Shown here: positions 28,042 to 36,091 of the stretch, in pieces
Position numbering within the stretch: position 1 is the first letter of the stretch
Layout: each line of letters starts with the position of its first letter
Assembly: GCF_030064165.1 (NCBI RefSeq)
Contig: NZ_CP125947.1
Coordinates: 930,001 to 994,000, forward strand
DNA length: 64,000 nucleotides
Direction of reading: 5' to 3'
Source: Comamonas resistens
GTDB taxonomy: Bacteria > Pseudomonadota > Gammaproteobacteria > Burkholderiales > Burkholderiaceae_C
Notes under the pieces: model-generated
Databases searched by the model: none
What the model was told of the DNA's origin: nothing
The model's input: the letters and a program-made list of their open reading frames with translations, nothing else
Translations under genes and position numbers: made by a program

Positions 28042-29349
28042 ACGGTTCGGACTTCAATTGACGGAGATGCGGTCTCCGAACTGAATGGTAAAGCGGGTCA
28101 GCGCAGCCTTCCAATCCCGGATGGGCATGGTCCACTTCTGACTGATGTTGCGCAGGGCCAGATAGAACAGTTTGGTCAGCGCTTCGTCACTGGGGAACGA
28201 GCCCCGGTTCTTGGTCAGCTTCCTCAGGCTCATGTTGACCGACTCGATGGCGTTGGTGGTGTAGATGACCTTGCGGATTTCGGGTGGGTAGTCAAAGAAC
28301 GGAATCAGCCGGCTCCAGTTCCTGCGCCAGGACTGGCCGATGGGTTGGTACTCGGCATCCCAGCGGGCCTCGAATTCACCGAGCATCAGCTCGGCCTCCT
28401 CGGCGGTGGTTGCCGTGTAGATGCGTCGCAGGTCGGCGGCCACTTCTTTGCGACGCTTCCACGAGACGTAGTTCAGGCTGTGGCGCACCATGTGCACGAT
28501 GCACAGTTGCACCACCGCCTTGGGGAATACCGCCTCAATGGCGTCGGGGAAGCCTTTGAGCCCGTCGACGCAGGCGATGAAGATGTCCTGCACGCCCCGG
28601 TTGCGAAGTTCGGTGACGACCTGCAGCCAGAACTTGGCACCCTCGGTTTGCGCCAGCCACAGGCCCAGCACCTCCTTGTCACCCGTCATGGTGATGCCGA
28701 TGGCCAAGTACACCGCCTTGACCCGCACAGCGCCCTCGCGCACCTTCACATGGATGCAGTCCAGATAGACGATGGGGTAGATTGCATCGAGCGGGCGGGC
28801 TTGCCAGGTCTTGACCTCATCGGCCACGGCGTCGGTCACCGAGGAAATCAGGCTGGGCGAGACCTCGGTGCCGTACATCTCCTCCAGGTGGGCCTGTATC
28901 TCGCGCACCGTCATGCCGCGGGCGTACAGCGAGATGATTTTGTCGTCGAAGCCGGCCCAGCGGGTCTGGTGCTTGGGGATGAGCTGGGGCTCGAAGCTGC
29001 CATGGCGGTCACGTGGCACCTCGATGGGCAACTCGCCGAAATCGCCCTTGAGGGTCTTCTTGCTCTTGCCATTGCGGGTGTTGCCAGTGGTGTTGGCTAC
29101 CGCTTCGTTGCGTTCGTGGCCCAGATGCTCGGTCAGTTCGGCGTCTAGGGCTCGCTCCACCAGCAGCTTGGTCAACTGCTTGAGCAGGCCGTTCTCGCCG
29201 ATGAGGTCTTCGGGCTTCTTGTAGTTGGCCAGCAGGCCAGACAGCAGTTCTTCGGGTACGTCGTGTTTCTTGATGCTCATTGTGCTTACGGACAGGCCGG
29301 CTTGCGCCGGCGGTTGATTGTCCGTTTACACAAAATTCTGCACACCCTC
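28018..29349 (-). mobile_element. IS256-family insertion sequence
   Basis: A 1332-bp element with 28-bp imperfect inverted repeats sharing TTTTGTGTAAACGG at their inner ends. It is flanked by an exact 8-bp target duplication CCAAGGGC (28010-28017 and 29350-29357). It encodes one transposase and landed at the 3' end of the trfA-like gene. Confidence 0.93.
28054..29280 (-). CDS. tnpA: IS256-family transposase
   Basis: A mutator-type DDE transposase of 408 residues. It has VYLDCIHVKVREGAVR with the first catalytic Asp, ACVDGLKGFPDAIEAVFPKA with the second, the CIVHMVRHSL segment, and TTNAIESVNMSLRK with the catalytic Glu. The length is typical and the frame is intact, so the element could be active. 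The exact IS name cannot be assigned without a database. Confidence 0.95.
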   Translation of the reverse strand: MSIKKHDVPEELLSGLLANYKKPEDLIGENGLLKQLTKLLVERALDAELTEHLGHERNEAVANTTGNTRNGKSKKTLKGDFGELPIEVPRDRHGSFEPQLIPKHQTRWAGFDDKIISLYARGMTVREIQAHLEEMYGTEVSPSLISSVTDAVADEVKTWQARPLDAIYPIVYLDCIHVKVREGAVRVKAVYLAIGITMTGDKEVLGLWLAQTEGAKFWLQVVTELRNRGVQDIFIACVDGLKGFPDAIEAVFPKAVVQLCIVHMVRHSLNYVSWKRRKEVAADLRRIYTATTAEEAELMLGEFEARWDAEYQPIGQSWRRNWSRLIPFFDYPPEIRKVIYTTNAIESVNMSLRKLTKNRGSFPSDEALTKLFYLALRNISQKWTMPIRDWKAALTRFTIQFGDRISVN

Positions 29350-29388
29350 CCAAGGGCAAGCAACAACTATCGCTCTGGATGGCTGTCT

Positions 29389-29404
29389 CCGCATAGCGTC
29401 GCTC
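29389..29404 (+). repeat. Isolated iteron at the original end of the trfA-like gene
   Basis: CCGCATAGCGTCGCTC matches the unit of the main iteron array at 30703-30782. It contains the original stop codon of the trfA-like gene (29394-29396) and is now separated from the rest by about 1.3 kb. The gap from 29405 to 29628 holds no supported gene. Confidence 0.75.
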
Positions 29405-29628
29405 CTAGCATCGAGCAACGTATCCCTGCCGGATTCAGCGCTTGTCCTGGTTAAGATGGATCGGTTTGCTGGTCGTGACCTACTGAGTTCAGCTGTAGAA
29501 GTTCAGCCAACAGTAGTCGGCATCAACCCTTTAAGGATGACTGCTTCGGACGGGGCGCGGATATTGAACTCATACCACCCGGGGGTGCCTCAACAATGGA
29601 GACGCTCAACCCTCTCTTGTGGCTTTTT

Positions 29629-30453
29629 CTAGCCCCGATCCCGGTCTGCTGCATAGCGGCCTGAGCAGTAATAGCAGCGGTACTCAACTCCGTGTTCGTC
29701 ACTCCAAGTTTCTAGGTCGCCGGATGTCATGTGCGCGCCGCAGATTGTGCAGTTGGCAGGCAATTCATCTCCATATTCGTTATCGCAGAACGTACAGCGA
29801 TAGCCCGTTCCAGATTCTTTATTGACCACCATCGTGTGGTTACCGCACTCCTCGCAATCCATGCGAACAGGATCGATTTCAGGATCCATTGGATCGGTAG
29901 GGTTCGCCTTCTCGACTTCATCTGCGGTCTTGAGGGCATCGTGCAGCTTGAACTGGTACTCATCGGAGAGAACCGAGAAGATCGCTTTGGTCTCTTCCGG
30001 GATTCGCTTCTCAACGTCTACGACCCCGTAGTAGTCGAGGAATTCCAGAACAGAGCGGAAAAGACGGCCGATGGCGATCCGAGCGGTAGGCACGTCCATC
30101 TCGAACTTGTGGTGCTCGATGTCGTTCCGCAATTTCTTTAGCCACTCCAAATCCTTTCTGAAATCTCCTGCAACGGCGTCCTTTTCTTCGTTATTGATGA
30201 AGTTGACCGCCTCCCATAGGCCGATGGTCTTAGCAGTCGCTGGGTCTATCTTTGCCGCGAAAGGGTTGGCGTAAATTAGCAGCGGGTGCTTCTCGGTAAT
30301 GTGGTGCTTGAAGATCAGCTCAATGAAGTGCGCCATGTGGAGCACGCAGAACTTGTAGGCCTTATGGTCACCTTCGTCTCCTTCTTGAAACTTCTTCAGC
30401 GCCTCTTCCAGGCTGTCCATCGCATTGCCGAGCAAATCTAGCTTGTGGCTCAT
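29629..30453 (-). CDS. HEPN-like protein with C-terminal zinc ribbons
   Basis: The likely product is 274 residues from the ATG at 30453, which has a GGGAGGG ribosome site 8 bp upstream; the frame opens 23 codons earlier. The helical N-terminal half holds R-N-D-I-E-H, a HEPN-type R-x4-H motif, after EWLKKL. Many HEPN proteins are RNases or toxin-like. The C-terminal third has CxxC pairs (CEECGNH, CTFCDNEYGDEL, CTICGAH, CYYCSGRY), suggesting two zinc ribbons. It lies inside the replicon between iterons and looks like an inserted cargo gene. No antitoxin partner is evident. The function is not known. Confidence 0.68.
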   Translation of the reverse strand: MSHKLDLLGNAMDSLEEALKKFQEGDEGDHKAYKFCVLHMAHFIELIFKHHITEKHPLLIYANPFAAKIDPATAKTIGLWEAVNFINNEEKDAVAGDFRKDLEWLKKLRNDIEHHKFEMDVPTARIAIGRLFRSVLEFLDYYGVVDVEKRIPEETKAIFSVLSDEYQFKLHDALKTADEVEKANPTDPMDPEIDPVRMDCEECGNHTMVVNKESGTGYRCTFCDNEYGDELPANCTICGAHMTSGDLETWSDEHGVEYRCYYCSGRYAADRDRG

Positions 30454-30702
30454 GTGAGCACCCTCCCGTGGTTGTCTTTCGATAGTGCGTGCATGCCGTA
30501 GACAGGCATCCGCTTTTGCCACAATTGTCGCGACTTCGGCCGACCGTTAGGCATCTTGACGCTCCTGCAACTGGCAAACGAATTCATCATGAAGAGACCC
30601 AACTGCAGATGACATTCAGATGGCGGCTGGCCAATTCATTCAACACGCTGGACTACAGAACTCTGGTCGATTCAGTTTAGGTACTGAAGTTGCTCAGAAC
30701 AT

Positions 30703-30881
30703 CCGCATAGCGTCGCGCCCCTTTCCGCATAGCATCGCTCTTCATCTGCATAGCGTCGCGCTTTATCCGCATAGCATCGCGCAGGGTGTCTGCAAGGTAT
30801 TGTCACCATTGGTTTTTTTGACACTTTTTTGCCCTTTACCTTCTTATTACCTTCTTTTTACCTAGCGTGACCTGTGGATAG
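30703..30881 (+). other. oriV: Origin-like region: iterons, AT-rich tract and DnaA-box-like site
   Basis: Four direct repeats of CYGCATAGCRTCGC start at 30703, 30725, 30746 and 30767, a 21-22-bp spacing (two helical turns). An AT-rich pyrimidine-biased tract follows, with three TTACC-ended units (30834-30862). TGTGGATAG (30873-30881) matches 8 of 9 bases of the DnaA box TTATCCACA on the opposite strand. With the TrfA-like gene this is a plasmid-type origin. Positions 30882-31089 hold a 70-codon frame (30874-31086) that I do not consider a supported gene. Confidence 0.78.
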
Positions 30882-31089
30882 ACAGTTATGCATGGGCTTT
30901 ATCGAGCAACTGCTGGGGCTGGCCATCCGCCCACGCTCCGCTTGGAAAAACTGGCCTCTGCTTTTTGGACGCTGGCGTTACTTGGATTTTTTCCAGGCCT
31001 TGGCCGGTGCGGGTCTGCCCAATGGATGGCCTGAGGGGAAAGTGGAAATGCGCGTCCTTAAGCGCATCCTGAGGTCAACTCTTTAGAGC

Positions 31090-31151
31090 TTGCTGATCTT
31101 TTGCTTATGTTTTGCTGATGCCCTATTGAGAGTTGCTGATGTTTTGCTGAT
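31090..31151 (+). repeat. TTGCTGAT direct-repeat array with about 11-bp spacing
   Basis: TTGCTGAT starts at 31090, 31112, 31133 and 31144, with a variant TTGCTTAT at 31101. Steps are 11, 11, 21 and 11 bp, so all copies face the same side of the helix. The function is unknown; it lies downstream of the iterons and may bind a replication or partition protein. Confidence 0.65.
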
Positions 31152-31369
31152 CCCGACTGCATTGCGGAACGTGGTCGATATTCGATGGAGTGTCTTGGAC
31201 ACTGCGGCAACTCAACTGAACGAACTTCGCTGCTTAGTGGAACATAAAGAACGTGCCACGTTGCAGGTTGTTTTCAATGATTTTTCTTTGTAAATCATTG
31301 AGTTAGTGAGTGGCACATGCAAGCCGCAATGTGCTCCATTTCGAGCACATGTCATGACGTCCTGTTGGG

Positions 31370-31411
31370 GCAGTGAATTTGCAGTGAAACTGCAGTGAAC
31401 TTGCGGTGTAA
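31370..31411 (+). repeat. GCAGTGA 11-bp repeat array, left half
   Basis: GCAGTGAA units start at 31370, 31381 and 31392, then a variant GCGGTGTA at 31403. The spacing is exactly 11 bp. The last unit runs into the TGTAA target duplication of the transposon, and the array continues in register at 58184-58230. Confidence 0.8.
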
Positions 31412-31449
31412 GGGGTCGCCTCAGAAAACGGAAAATAAAGCACGTTAAG
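31412..31449 (+). repeat. Left terminal inverted repeat of the transposon
   Basis: The 38-bp Tn21-type end begins GGGGTCGCCTCAGAAAACGG and continues to GTTAAG. It pairs with 58146-58183 at 37 of 38 positions and starts directly after the TGTAA target copy. Confidence 0.93.
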
Positions 31450-31487
31450 GCAAAACGGCTCCGCCGTTGGGCATCAATACGGCTTTG

Positions 31488-31823
31488 TCATTGACGCGCT
31501 GTCGCGCATTCCTGGCAGAACACAACAGCAGGATCGGCGTTCAACAGTTCCGGCTCCAAATCACTGTGACAGGCGCAGCACAGCCCATAGGTGCCAGAGT
31601 CGAGGCGGGCCAGCGCAGCTTCGACCTTGCGCTTGCGAATGGTCAGCCGCTCCCGCAATCCTTGGGCGAGAGCCTGCTGTTGGAGGGCGTCGATACGCGA
31701 CACCCTACCGACACAGGATTGATCCAGCTCGACCGGCGCGGCGGACTGTTGAGCCTGCTGGATTGCCTCAACGGTTTCCCTTTGCTCGATCAGCAGTCGA
31801 GCGCGGAACTGTTCCATGTCCAT
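31488..31823 (-). CDS. DksA/TraR-family zinc-finger protein
   Basis: The 111-residue product has an N-terminal coiled coil (QFRARLLIEQRETVEAIQQA ... RKRKVEAALARL) and a C-terminal C4 finger (YGLCCACHSDLEP ... FCQECA). DksA/TraR proteins bind the RNA polymerase secondary channel and can alter stress transcription. Together with the adjacent usp fragment it matches the dksA-uspA pair I recall from Tn1403-like transposons. It lies 38 bp inside the left end, so this is accessory cargo. Confidence 0.85.
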   Translation of the reverse strand: MDMEQFRARLLIEQRETVEAIQQAQQSAAPVELDQSCVGRVSRIDALQQQALAQGLRERLTIRKRKVEAALARLDSGTYGLCCACHSDLEPELLNADPAVVFCQECATARQ

Positions 31824-31839
31824 TGAGGCGACTCCTTCG

Positions 31840-32292
31840 CTATCGCAGTAGAAGCGTGGGGACGGTCGAGGAACGCAGCAGGTCAGCGGTCTTGCTGCCG
31901 AACATCAAAGTGCGCAGCGGCGAGTGACCGAATGCGCCCATGATGAGCATGTCGATGGACTGCTCCTTGACCGTCTTGGCGATGATGTTTTCCGCATCGC
32001 CGGGGATCAGCGAGGCGGTCACATTGAAGCCAGAGGCCTCCAAGGTGGTCTTGGCCCAATCAAGCTGCTTGGGTGCGTCCTGGCTTTCCTTTCCCGACAT
32101 CAGCAGGGTGATTGGCAAGCCACGGAACAGCGGGCTGCCTGCGACCATTTCGACGCCACGCCGGGTCACGGTACTACCGTCGAAGGCGATCATCACGCGC
32201 TGCGGCTCTTTGAAGCCTTCGGTCACGGTCAGGATCGGTTTGTGCAGGGACCGCACTACCTGTTCCACATTGCGGCCCAAGTCGCGCTGTGT
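31840..32292 (-). pseudogene. uspA: Universal stress protein, 5' end removed by IS6100
   Basis: About 150 codons of a UspA-type protein remain (RVMIAFDGSTVTRRGVEM, then the ATP-binding GAFGHSPLRTLMFGSKTADLLRSS near the C-terminus). The frame runs open into the IS6100 edge at 32293 with no proper start, so the first domain of a two-domain Usp is missing. It lies 16 bp upstream of the dksA-like gene in the same direction. Confidence 0.85.
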
Positions 32293-33172
32293 GGCTCTGT
32301 TGCAAAGATTGGCGGCAGTCAGAGGTAGGCTGTCGCTCTGCGCCGATCAGGCGGCTGCTGCGAAATGGTGGTTGAGCATGCCCATGGCCTCCGTCAGCGC
32401 CGAGGGCCCAATGCCAAAAGCTCTCTCCACAAGGCGCACCTCGCCCCTGATGCCGGGCTGCAGGCACCAGGGGCGAGCCTGTCCTTTGCGCAGGGCTCGC
32501 ATGACTTCGAATCCCTTGATCGTGGCATAGGCCGTGGGGATCGATTTGAAACCGCGCACCGGCTTGATCAGTATCTTGAGCTTTCCGTGATCGGCCTCGA
32601 TCACGTTATTGAGATACTTCACCTGCCGGTGGGCCGTCTCCCGGTCCAGCTTTCCTTCGCGCTTCAATTCGGTGATCGCTGCACCATAGCTCGGCGCTTT
32701 GTCGGTATTGAGCGTGGCAGGCTTTTCCCAGTGCTTCAGGCCTCGCAGGGCCTTGCCCAGGAACCGCTTCGCTGCCTTGGCGCTGCGGGTCGGCGACAGG
32801 TAGAAATCGATCGTGTCGCCCCGCTTGTCGACTGCCCGGTACAGGTAGGTCCACTTGCCCCGCACCTTGACGTAGGTTTCATCCAGGCGCCAGCTCGGAT
32901 CAAAGCCACGCCGCCAGAACCAGCGCAGCCGCTTCTCCATCTCCGGGGCGTAGCACTGGACCCAGCGATAGATCGTCGTATGGTCGACCGAAATGCCGCG
33001 TTCCGCCAGCATTTCCTCAAGGTCGCGATAGCTGATCGGATAGCGACAATACCAGCGCACCGCCCACAGGATCACATCACCCTGGAAATGGCGCCACTTG
33101 AAATCCGTCATCGTTCCGTCCGTCCAATCTCCGCCAAGCATGCTCAAGCTTCACGATTTTTGCAACAGAGCC
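32293..33172 (-). mobile_element. IS6100 (IS6 family)
   Basis: Exactly 880 bp with terminal repeats GGCTCTGTTGCAAA / TTTGCAACAGAGCC. The 8-bp flanks (CGCTGTGT and GGCCAGCG) differ, so it has no target duplication. It joins two unrelated fragments: the broken usp gene and a broken efflux gene. This is typical of IS6-family cointegrate and deletion events. Confidence 0.95.
32347..33111 (-). CDS. tnpA: IS6100 transposase
   Basis: An IS6-family DDE transposase of 254 residues, starting MTDFKWRHFQGDVILWAVRW. The catalytic residues are in RLDETYVKVRGKW (Asp), NTDKAPSYG (Asp) and NNVIEADHGKLK (Glu). A longer frame starts 12 codons earlier, but MTDFKWRHF is the usual start. It looks intact. Confidence 0.95.
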   Translation of the reverse strand: MTDFKWRHFQGDVILWAVRWYCRYPISYRDLEEMLAERGISVDHTTIYRWVQCYAPEMEKRLRWFWRRGFDPSWRLDETYVKVRGKWTYLYRAVDKRGDTIDFYLSPTRSAKAAKRFLGKALRGLKHWEKPATLNTDKAPSYGAAITELKREGKLDRETAHRQVKYLNNVIEADHGKLKILIKPVRGFKSIPTAYATIKGFEVMRALRKGQARPWCLQPGIRGEVRLVERAFGIGPSALTEAMGMLNHHFAAAA

Positions 33173-33914
33173 GGCCAGCGTGCCGGTGCAGATCGCCGCC
33201 CGGCGGCTGGCGCAGTACCGGATCGCGGTGCTGGCGGGCCTGCGGCCGGTGGAGCTGGGCGAACTGGACGGGGACAGGGTGCTGCCGCCGCTGGACACCC
33301 GTCTGCCGATCGGCGACGTGAGCGCCTTGCTGTCGCGCCGCCCCGACGTGCTGGCGGCCGAACGCAACATGGCCGCCGCCAACGCCGACGTGGGGGTGGC
33401 GACCGCCGAGCTGTACCCGCGCATAGACCTGGGCGGCTTCCTGGGCTTCGTCGCCTTGCGCGGCGCGGATTTCGGTTCGTCGGCCAGCCGCGCCTTCAGC
33501 GTCGCGGCCAATGCCAATTGGCCCGCCTTCCACCTGCCGACGGCACTGGCGCGCAAGCGCGGCGCGGTGGCGCGCTCCGATGGCGCCGTCGCCAGCTACG
33601 AGCAGACCGTGCTGCGCGCGGTCGAGGAGCTGGAGTCGGCGCTGACGGAATACGGTCAGACGCAGCAGCGGTTGGGCAGCCTGGCGCAGGCCGCCGTGCA
33701 TAGCGGCAGGGCGGCGGAGCTGGCGCAGCTGCGCTACCGCGAAGGCAGCGCGCCGTATTTGACGGTGCTGGACGCGCAGCGTACGCTTTTGCGCGCCCAG
33801 GACGCCGTGGCCGTCGCCGAGACCGAGTCCTATACCCGCCTGATCGCGCTGTACAAGGCGCTGGGCGGCGGCTGGGAAGCGCCCGAGGCGGCGCCGCAAG
33901 CGGCCGCCGGCTGA
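33173..33914 (+). pseudogene. RND-type outer-membrane efflux lipoprotein, 5' truncated by IS6100
   Basis: The last 246 codons of a NodT/OprM-family outer-membrane factor remain (SRRPDVLAAERNMAAANADVGVATAELYPRIDLGG, then LRYREGSAPYLTVLDAQRTLLRAQDAVAVAE). The frame is open into IS6100, so the signal peptide and first half are lost. It is a different gene from the intact factor at 34694-36091. Very high GC and GC3 suggest a source such as Achromobacter or Bordetella. Confidence 0.88.
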
Positions 33915-33967
33915 CCGCCAGGCGCGGTTCGTGGCACCATAGGCACCTATCCGGAGACCCCACATCC

Positions 33968-34621
33968 ATGTCCGACAGCCCGTCCCATCCCGTCGCCTGG
34001 CAGCATCAACCGGCGGACCGCGTGCTCATGACCCTGAAGACGCGCGGCCCGCAATCGGTCGCGGTCATCGCCAAGGCCATGGACGTGACGGCCGAGGCCG
34101 TGCGCCAGCAGATGGCCCGCCTGCATGCCGAGGGATTGGTAGATTCGGAAAGCCAGAGCGCGGGCCGGGGCCGGCCTACGCAGATCTGGTTCCTGACGGA
34201 AGCGGGGCATGGGCGCTTTCCGGACACGCATGCCGAAATGACGGTGCAGATGATAGGCGCCATCCGCCAGGTGTTCGGCGAGGATGGCGTCGAAAAGCTG
34301 ATCCAGGCGCGCGAGACGGCCATGCTGAACGGCTACCGCCAGGCCATGCAAGGCGCCCGCAGCCTCAAGGAAAGGCTGGAGCGGCTGGTGGAAGTGCGGT
34401 CCGCGGAAGGCTACATGGCCGAGCTGCGCAAGGACGGCAAGGACTATCTCTTCATCGAGAACCATTGCCCGATCTGCTCCGCGGCCAAAGCCTGTATGGG
34501 CTTTTGCCGCAGCGAGCTGGAACTCTTCCACAAGGTGCTGGGCGACGAGGTCCAGGTGCGGCGCGAAGAGCATATCCTTGCGGGCGCGCGCCGCTGCGCC
34601 TATCGCATCGAGAAAAGCTGA
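33968..34621 (+). CDS. Winged-helix regulator with a cysteine cluster (SufR-like)
   Basis: The 217-residue product has an N-terminal winged helix (ADRVLMTLKTRGPQSVAVIAKAMDVTAEAVRQQMARL, then SAGRGRPTQIWFLTEAG). The C-terminal half has HCPICSAAKACMGFCRSEL and a later RRCAYRIE, enough Cys to hold a metal or Fe-S cluster as in SufR-type regulators. It lies 53 bp after the broken efflux gene and is convergent with the RND operon. It may have come with that chromosomal segment. Control of the pump is not shown. Confidence 0.75.
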   Translation: MSDSPSHPVAWQHQPADRVLMTLKTRGPQSVAVIAKAMDVTAEAVRQQMARLHAEGLVDSESQSAGRGRPTQIWFLTEAGHGRFPDTHAEMTVQMIGAIRQVFGEDGVEKLIQARETAMLNGYRQAMQGARSLKERLERLVEVRSAEGYMAELRKDGKDYLFIENHCPICSAAKACMGFCRSELELFHKVLGDEVQVRREEHILAGARRCAYRIEKS

Positions 34622-34693
34622 CGGCGGGATGGGGCCGCGTCGAAAGGCCGGAACAGGAATTCCGGCCTGCGGCGCGCGTAGCCCGCCAGCGCA

Positions 34694-36091
34694 TCAACCG
34701 GAAATGCCCGGCGGGTCCGCCTGTTCCCAGCCTCCCAAGGCCTTGTACAACTCCACCGCATTGACCAGCCGGCGCTGTTGCAGCCGGATGAACTCCTGCT
34801 CGGATTCGAACAGGCTGCGCTGCGCTTCCAGCATTTCCAGGTAGCTGGCCACGCCGCGTTCGTAGCGTCTTTCGGTCAGGCGCTGGCGGTCGCGGTCGGC
34901 GTCGCGGACCTTGCGCTGGGCGTCGATCTGGGCGCGCAGCGTGTCGCGCGCGGACAGGGCGTCGGCCACTTCGCGGAAGGCTTGCTGGATGCTGCCTTCG
35001 TACTGCGCCACCGCGATGTCCTTGCGCGTTTCGGCCAGCGACAGGTTGGCGCTGTTGCGCCCGGCGTTGAAGATGGGCAGCGTCAGCTTGGGCACGAAGC
35101 TCCAGGTGCCCGTGCCTGAACCGAACAGGTCCGAGAAGCTGCCGGCGGTGGTGCCGATGTCCGTCGTCAGCTGCACCGACGGAAAGAACGCCGCGCGCGC
35201 CGCGCCGATGTCGGCGTTGGCGGCGCGCAGCGTGTCTTCGGCTTGGCGCAGGTCCGGGCGCCGGACCAGCAGCGTGGACGGCAGGCCGGCCGCCAGCGGC
35301 GTCAGGCTTTGGCTTTCCAGCGTGACGGCGTCGGCGTCGGGCGGCAGGGAAAAGTCGCCCGCCAGCAGGCCCAGCGTATGCACGGCCTGGCGGTACTCGC
35401 GGCTCAGCTCGGCGTGCGTGGCGCGCGACGACTCCACCAGCATCTGCGCGGTGCGCAGTCCCACGGCCGTTTCCAATCCAGCGTCATAGCGGCGCTGCGT
35501 GAGTTTGAGCGAGGCCTCGCGCACCGCCAGGGTGCTCTCGGTCAGGCGCAACTGCTCGGCCAGCGAGCGCTGGTTGAAATAGGCCGTCGCCGTTTCCGAG
35601 ACCAGCGACAGCGTGGCGGCGCGGTGCGCCTCCTCGCTGGCCAGGTAGCGCGACAAGGCGGCGTCGCTCAGGCTTTTCACGCGGCCGAAGAAATCCAGCT
35701 CGAACGCGGAAATGCCGACGGCGGCGCGGTAGCGGTCCGCCACGGGCATGCGCGGCTGGCCGGGTTCGGCGTCGCGGCCGCGGCTGTACTCGCCCACGCC
35801 GTCGATGGACGGCAGGCGGTCGGCCTGTTGCACGCCATAGAGCGCGCGCGCTTCCTGGATGCGGAGCGCCGCCACCCGCAGGTTGCGGTTGTTCTTCAGC
35901 GCGGCTTCGATCCAGGCTTGCAGCGCCGGGTCGTTGAAGTAGCCGCGCCAATCCTGCGGCATGGCCGCCAGGCCTTCGGCGGCGGGCGTGTCATAGGCCT
36001 GCGGGACCGGCGCGGCCGGGCGTTCGTACTTGGGGGCCAGCGAGCAGCCGGCCAGGGCCAGCGCAAGCAGGGTCATTGCCATAGCCTTCAT
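34694..36091 (-). CDS. RND efflux outer-membrane factor (OprM/NodT family lipoprotein)
   Basis: The 465-residue product has a lipoprotein signal (LLALALAGC-SLAP) and two outer-membrane-factor repeats (about 60-250 and 260-455), including LRVAALRIQEARALYGVQQADRLPS and RPDLRQAEDTLRAANADIGAARAAFFPS. It forms the outer-membrane channel of the tripartite pump. Its start overlaps the RND gene stop by 4 bp. It is the third gene of an adaptor-pump-channel operon of the MexAB-OprM layout and looks complete. Confidence 0.92.
   Translation of the reverse strand: MKAMAMTLLALALAGCSLAPKYERPAAPVPQAYDTPAAEGLAAMPQDWRGYFNDPALQAWIEAALKNNRNLRVAALRIQEARALYGVQQADRLPSIDGVGEYSRGRDAEPGQPRMPVADRYRAAVGISAFELDFFGRVKSLSDAALSRYLASEEAHRAATLSLVSETATAYFNQRSLAEQLRLTESTLAVREASLKLTQRRYDAGLETAVGLRTAQMLVESSRATHAELSREYRQAVHTLGLLAGDFSLPPDADAVTLESQSLTPLAAGLPSTLLVRRPDLRQAEDTLRAANADIGAARAAFFPSVQLTTDIGTTAGSFSDLFGSGTGTWSFVPKLTLPIFNAGRNSANLSLAETRKDIAVAQYEGSIQQAFREVADALSARDTLRAQIDAQRKVRDADRDRQRLTERRYERGVASYLEMLEAQRSLFESEQEFIRLQQRRLVNAVELYKALGGWEQADPPGISG

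Noticed and set aside
30703..30782. CRISPR array
   Set aside because: The repeats are 14-16 bp with 5-7-bp spacers and lie beside a rep gene, so they are iterons.
30874..31086. 70-codon frame in the origin region
   Set aside because: No ribosome site, no recognisable family, and overlaps the DnaA-box-like site; not supported as a gene.
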